NCBI GenBank assembly: GCA_027335515.1
Contig: DAHWHT010000257.1
Location: 1-9,344, forward strand
DNA length: 9,344 nt
From: Clostridia bacterium
GTDB taxonomy: Bacteria > Bacillota_E > RBS10-35 > JAJYVN01
Direction of reading: 5' to 3'
This document shows, one piece after another, positions 5,855 through 9,344 of this stretch (within the stretch, counting starts at the first letter, position 1; every line of letters starts with the position of its first letter). The position numbers were made by a program, and so were the translations under genes. A model generated the notes under the pieces. It worked only from the letters and a program-made list of their open reading frames with translations. It ran no database searches and had not been told where the DNA came from.

Positions 5855-6910
5855 TTACGACTCCCTGGCGTGGTCGACCAGCACCTCGCCCACCGTTCGA
5901 CGGGAGACGCTGGCGAGCCGGTCGCCCCGATGGCGGTAGTGGGCCAAGGCGATCACCGCCAGGGCCAGGGCCCACCCGCGCCCGCGGGCCCAGGTGGCAT
6001 CATCCGCGCCGACCAAACGCCGGAACACCCCTCGGGCAGCCGCGGAAAAAACCGACCCCGCCACGCTCAGGTCGCACGCGGGATCCCCGACGCCCGTCAG
6101 GCCGAAATCGATAACCGCGCACAGGCGGCCATGTTCGACCAGCAGATTCTCAGCATGGAGGTCACCGTGGAACCAGACGGGTGCGCCTCGCCACCCCGGC
6201 GCCTGCAGGCGTGCCCCCCAAGCCGCGGCGAGAACCCCGGCGTCGAGCGTGCCACCTAAGACCCCGATCGCCGCGTGCACCTGCGCATCCAGCACGGCCA
6301 GGGGCAGGCCGCGGCCGCCGGTGGCGCTGCCCGCCGCGGGCCCGTCAACCGAAGGGACACCCTGCAGGGCGGCCACAAACGCGCCCGGCGTGGCGGCTGC
6401 TGCCGAGAGGTCCGTGACAGGTACGGCGATGGCTGGCTCACCGTCCAGCCATCGGCACACGGACCATGGCCACGGATAGTCTGCGGCCGGTTCCCCCTTG
6501 GCAAGCAGTACCGGGACAGCCAGGGGCAGCCGCGGAGCGAGCCACGGCAACCAGCGTTGCTCCTTTTCCAGTTGCGCCACCGCGCAAGACAGGCGCGGCA
6601 ACCGCACGGCCATGTGCGGACCCAGTCGGAAGATGGCGTTATTCGCCCCCGCGGAGGGAACCGGCTGGGCGGGCAGGTCCGCCCAATGTGGGAACTGGGA
6701 CGCCAGCAACCGCCGCACCAGGGCGACATCCAAGGACGCCCGCGGGGCTGGACCACCCAAAGTCGGCTCGCCCCCCCCAGCCGGCAGCCCCCCGCAGGCA
6801 CCGTCGAAGGGCCGCCGCCGTGGCGTGACGCGCTGGCGCTTGTTCCCATTCGCCGTCTCGGGATCGGCCAGCCCCACCCGGTCTCGCCTCGCCAGACCAC
6901 CGGGCCGCAA
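5855..6910 (-). CDS. Aminoglycoside-phosphotransferase (APH) family kinase
   Basis: The product is an APH-fold small-molecule kinase that moves phosphate from ATP to a hydroxyl substrate. Numbering from the maximal start at TTG 6910: hinge-side motif PWPWSVCRWLDGE (146-158), catalytic HGDLHAEN (248-255, with D250 and N255), metal-binding IDFG (267-270), and GVGDPACDL (273-281). The maximal 351-residue frame carries about 50 Arg/Gly-rich residues unlike the family. TTG at 6760 (301 residues) or 6733 (292 residues) fits the usual size, near LDVALVRRLL. A run of eight C (6771-6778) lies in that doubtful part. The maximal start is only 14 bases after the preceding stop, which suggests co-transcription. 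In this setting the kinase could modify the peptide, give self-protection, or be a resistance passenger. The substrate cannot be read from the sequence. Confidence 0.85.
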   Translation of the reverse strand: MRPGGLARRDRVGLADPETANGNKRQRVTPRRRPFDGACGGLPAGGGEPTLGGPAPRASLDVALVRRLLASQFPHWADLPAQPVPSAGANNAIFRLGPHMAVRLPRLSCAVAQLEKEQRWLPWLAPRLPLAVPVLLAKGEPAADYPWPWSVCRWLDGEPAIAVPVTDLSAAAATPGAFVAALQGVPSVDGPAAGSATGGRGLPLAVLDAQVHAAIGVLGGTLDAGVLAAAWGARLQAPGWRGAPVWFHGDLHAENLLVEHGRLCAVIDFGLTGVGDPACDLSVAGSVFSAAARGVFRRLVGADDATWARGRGWALALAVIALAHYRHRGDRLASVSRRTVGEVLVDHARES

Positions 6911-6924
6911 CGGTCACCGCCTGC

Positions 6925-8964
6925 TCACCCTCCCGAGTCCCGGCGCAACAACTCCTGCCCCAAGCCATGGACGGCACGGCGCACGAGGCGGTAGAACGTC
7001 GAACGGGACACCCCGAGTTGGGCCGCCGCGTGGCGATGGCCAAGCCCCGGTCGGGGAGTGAGGTAGGCCAGCTCCAAGGCCTGGTAGGCAGCGCGCTCCG
7101 TTGCGCCAGCGGCGGTCCGAACCCGATCGAACGCCGCGATCACCTCGCGCCGCACCGCTGCGAGGTCGGACAGCGGCGGACCACCGTTGCCGAGCCGCAA
7201 CTGGCGCACCAACGCCGACGCACCCAACCGCGCGTCGTCGTGCCACCGGGCCAACGCTTCTTGCAGAGCGCGGTCGGTCCAGTCCGGCTCCGGGGTGGAC
7301 CGGAGGGGAACGCCGCTCTGAACGGCTGCCAGCCACGCTTCGCTACCGCAGTGCGACAGGTCGAGCACAAACCCCTCCACCGGCCGGTCCGAGCCCGGAC
7401 CAACACCCCTGACCAAGGGCACCCGAGTGAAGCCGAGCGCCGCCCATAACCCTTGGTACTCAGGCAGACCGGTCAACGCGAGGTACGTACCGCCGAGCGC
7501 CAGGAGTCCCAAGACGTCGCGGAGCAACGCCCCGCGCGCCGCACCCGGCTGATCGCCGACCGCCACAAGATGGTGGATGAAATAGGCGCCGCCCGCCCGT
7601 GCCGTGACAGGTAATTCGGCCAATGGCCGACGGCTCAAGAACGCCTCCAGCAGTTCGGCGCTTGCGGGCAACTGGCGCAGCACGTGAAGCGAGTCCCGGC
7701 AGACCGGGACAACGGTGCTGAAACCGACCACGCCGCCACCCCGGTCACGCGCCACGCGCAGTTGAGTGCCGGGATGGCCAAGCGTCCGCCGCAACGCCTC
7801 CCCCTCGCCGGGCGGCAGCCGCTCCCATCCAAGCCGCAAGCACCAATCGCGCCAGAGGGCGACGACCGATTCCCACACATCGCGGTCCGCGGGCGAAATC
7901 CGAACCGCCTCCGGCGCCTCGTCCCCAAAGACAAGCGCCTGAACCTCAGGCTGCTCGACCAGGAACACCTGGTCGGCGATCAGGTCCAGACGCTCCCCGG
8001 CCGCGGCGCTGTGGAAGCGTTGCCGCAGGTGGGCTCGCGCCCGTTCGCGCAGGGTGTGCCAGCGTTCCGGATGCCGCCAACGGAGGTCCGCGCCAAGGAT
8101 GCGGCGGGCCTCCGGCTGCAGGGTCAGTCCCTCCCGCAGGGGCGCCACGCACGACAGCTCACAGAGGTGCCCGAAGGCTGCCGTCGCCCGCGGGCCGCCG
8201 ACGGCAGCCAAGGTCCCCTGATCGAAGCGGTACACCACGCTGCACGCATCCAGGGTCTCGTGCAGGCGTGGCGGCACCTCGGCCAGGACGCGCGCGGCCA
8301 GCCCGCGCCTGGCCAGGGGCCACTCTGGCAGGCCTTCCAGAGGGCCGCCGCCCGCAGCGCGCAGGATCCGCGCGGCGGCGTGCAGGGCCGCAGGGTTTCC
8401 GGCGGTCAGGGCGAGGACTTCTGCCACGTGCGCCGGCTGGTTCAGACCCCCGGCGCGCAACCAGTCGGCCGCGGCGTCGGGGCTGAGATTGCCGAGCGTG
8501 AGGGCCTGAAAGGCCGACTCGGGTACGCCGGCCGCCGCGCAGACGAACTCAGGCCGAAGCCGGCCAGCGGAGACCATGGCCCAACCCCGCCCCAACGCAA
8601 CGCCGGCGTCCCGCAGCAGGACGGCGGCCTTGCCGGACTCGGGCGGCAGGTCCAGAAAACAAAGCGCCGCACCGCCGGCGGCACCTGCGGGGGGGGCGCC
8701 GTCGGGGAGGCCGACCACCACGACACGACCGGCGGCCCGACCGAGGTCCGCCCACTCCGCCAGGACAGCGCTCTTGCCCGACCCCGACCGTCCAGACACG
8801 TACAGCAAAGCCGCGCCGTCGCCCGCAGGCCCGGCCAGCCAGTCCAGGAAGCACCTGCGCTCCTGTGCACGACCCGCCCGGACATCGCCGTAATACGGCA
8901 GTTCGCGCGCGCACATGCCGCTCATTCCGCCAGCCCGCCCTTGAACCAGTAGCCCTACTCGCAT
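6925..8964 (-). CDS. P-loop ATPase with GNAT-like and C-terminal helix-turn-helix domains, likely regulator
   Basis: 679 residues from ATG 8964; a start at 8925 (MSGMCAREL, residue 14) is also plausible and has GGGCGG upstream. Residues about 25-300 look like an AAA/STAND-type NTPase: Walker A GRSGSGKS (58-65), Walker B-like LCFLD (101-105), then helical Ala/Leu-rich sequence. Residues about 400-535 look like a GNAT acetyltransferase fold: strand GVVGFSTVVP (411-420), YFIHHLVAV (461-469), and YLALTGLPEYQGLWAALGF (494-512). Residues about 640-665 form a helix-turn-helix (HAAAQLGVSRSTFYRLVRR). The combination suggests a nucleotide-dependent transcription factor that may sense a small ligand through the GNAT-like part. 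It is the first gene of the minus-strand set and may control the precursors. Whether the GNAT part is catalytic is unclear. I know no named homologue. Confidence 0.75.
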   Translation of the reverse strand: MRVGLLVQGRAGGMSGMCARELPYYGDVRAGRAQERRCFLDWLAGPAGDGAALLYVSGRSGSGKSAVLAEWADLGRAAGRVVVVGLPDGAPPAGAAGGAALCFLDLPPESGKAAVLLRDAGVALGRGWAMVSAGRLRPEFVCAAAGVPESAFQALTLGNLSPDAAADWLRAGGLNQPAHVAEVLALTAGNPAALHAAARILRAAGGGPLEGLPEWPLARRGLAARVLAEVPPRLHETLDACSVVYRFDQGTLAAVGGPRATAAFGHLCELSCVAPLREGLTLQPEARRILGADLRWRHPERWHTLRERARAHLRQRFHSAAAGERLDLIADQVFLVEQPEVQALVFGDEAPEAVRISPADRDVWESVVALWRDWCLRLGWERLPPGEGEALRRTLGHPGTQLRVARDRGGGVVGFSTVVPVCRDSLHVLRQLPASAELLEAFLSRRPLAELPVTARAGGAYFIHHLVAVGDQPGAARGALLRDVLGLLALGGTYLALTGLPEYQGLWAALGFTRVPLVRGVGPGSDRPVEGFVLDLSHCGSEAWLAAVQSGVPLRSTPEPDWTDRALQEALARWHDDARLGASALVRQLRLGNGGPPLSDLAAVRREVIAAFDRVRTAAGATERAAYQALELAYLTPRPGLGHRHAAAQLGVSRSTFYRLVRRAVHGLGQELLRRDSGG

Positions 8965-9082
8965 CTGGGTCTTCGCCCCATCCAGGCTGCTACCTGCTGG
9001 GCAGGGACGGCGTCCTTCCAGCGTGGGGGGAGGTTGAAGCAGCTACCCGAAACGCCGCGCAAACCGCGCCGATAAGGTAGGT
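8965..9082. promoter_or_regulatory. Divergent intergenic region
   Basis: These 118 bases separate the minus-strand regulator-like gene from the plus-strand gene at 9083, so promoters for both should lie here. A near-perfect palindrome GGACG-G-CGTCC (9005-9015) is a possible operator. GATAAG (9071-9076) could be a -10 but overlaps the presumed ribosome site AAGG (9074-9077). No convincing pair of promoter boxes is seen. Confidence 0.35.
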
Positions 9083-9344
9083 ATGAGCAGGTTTCCCTAC
9101 GTGCCACAATTGACGCTCGCGGCGGCGATCTCCCACCTGAGTGAGAAGACCGGCCACAGCACGTATGTGCGCCAAGGCAAGCGCCAAGAGCGCGACACGT
9201 ACCGCGATGCGCCGCGGGTCGAGGGCCGGCTGTGGGTACCGCGCAAGCACGAGGCGCTGCTGTGGGACCTGCTGCGGTCGGGTCATCCGTATACCGTGGA
9301 GGCGCTGCGCGCGGCGGATGGGCGCTGGCGGGCGCATGTGAGCT
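9083..9344 (+). CDS. Hypothetical protein, possible excisionase/MerR-like DNA-binding N-terminus, cut by window end
   Basis: ATG at 9083 follows GATAAGGTAGGT. The frame is open for 87 codons to the window end, so the gene is partial. The N-terminus PYVPQLTLAAAISHLSEKTG followed by GRLWVPRKHEALL (49-61) vaguely resembles the winged HTH of excisionase/MerR-like proteins, in which an LT-type helix is followed by a turn and a VPR strand. The middle is basic and polar (VRQGKRQERDTYRD). Codon use is GC-rich and consistent with real coding. It is divergent from the ATPase/HTH gene and may not belong to the RiPP cluster. The family assignment is tentative. Confidence 0.55.
   Translation, partial: MSRFPYVPQLTLAAAISHLSEKTGHSTYVRQGKRQERDTYRDAPRVEGRLWVPRKHEALLWDLLRSGHPYTVEALRAADGRWRAHVS

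Noticed and set aside
5604..5975. Longer version of precursor B starting at 5975
   Set aside because: The extra sequence is Gly/Arg-rich and overlaps the 3' end of the kinase gene. The leader-like part begins at MADPAG (5603), parallel to precursor A.
7684..8952. 422-codon plus-strand open frame opposite the ATPase/HTH gene
   Set aside because: It is a shadow of the minus-strand gene, which has Walker A, GNAT-like and HTH motifs. The plus-strand product is Gln/Arg/Pro-rich without domains.
1..9344. tRNA, rRNA or CRISPR array
   Set aside because: No cloverleaf, rRNA-like sequence or regularly spaced repeats were seen. The only exact tandem repeat is the two-copy 13-mer at 5206-5231.

Overview
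This is a GC-rich bacterial window. Most of it reads as a compact minus-strand cluster for a ribosomally made, post-translationally modified peptide (RiPP) of the thiazole/oxazole-modified microcin (TOMM) type. Its precursors have leaders that resemble nitrile hydratase alpha-subunits (NHLP type). The sequence does not fix the taxon. High GC, TTG starts and the family mix would fit an actinobacterium, a Chloroflexota member or a high-GC proteobacterium, and I cannot choose between them.

Layout. Positions 1-160 hold two adjacent hairpins and no gene. A plus-strand DDE transposase remnant follows (about 154-1335); its 5' part, with the first catalytic Asp, is missing, and the break lies at the second hairpin. 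Positions 1336-1978 hold small hairpins and repeats but no gene I recognise. All the RiPP genes are on the minus strand, so they read right to left: a 679-residue P-loop ATPase / acetyltransferase-like / helix-turn-helix protein (8964-6925); an aminoglycoside-phosphotransferase-fold kinase (6910-5855, true start probably near 6760-6733); precursor B (5603-5319, tail LTIIIKIF after Gly-Gly); precursor A (5014-4724, tail LEGCGAGEGGFCFP after Gly-Gly); and a fused leader-binding/YcaO cyclodehydratase (4222-1979). A divergent plus-strand gene starts at 9083 and runs off the end.

How they may work together. The YcaO protein has the E1-like leader-recognition half, with its two zinc Cys pairs, and the ATP-dependent YcaO half in one chain. 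It should bind the NHLP-type leaders and cyclise Cys/Ser/Thr in the core. Precursor A offers two Cys. Precursor B has only one Thr and a greasy tail, so it may be a poor azoline substrate or have another fate. The window shows no azoline dehydrogenase, ABC exporter or leader protease. They may lie outside the window, be supplied in trans, or have been lost on the transposase-remnant side. The ATPase/HTH protein is a likely regulator. The kinase could be a tailoring enzyme, a self-resistance enzyme or a passenger. Gaps of 250-500 bases around both precursors contain inverted repeats that may control their expression.
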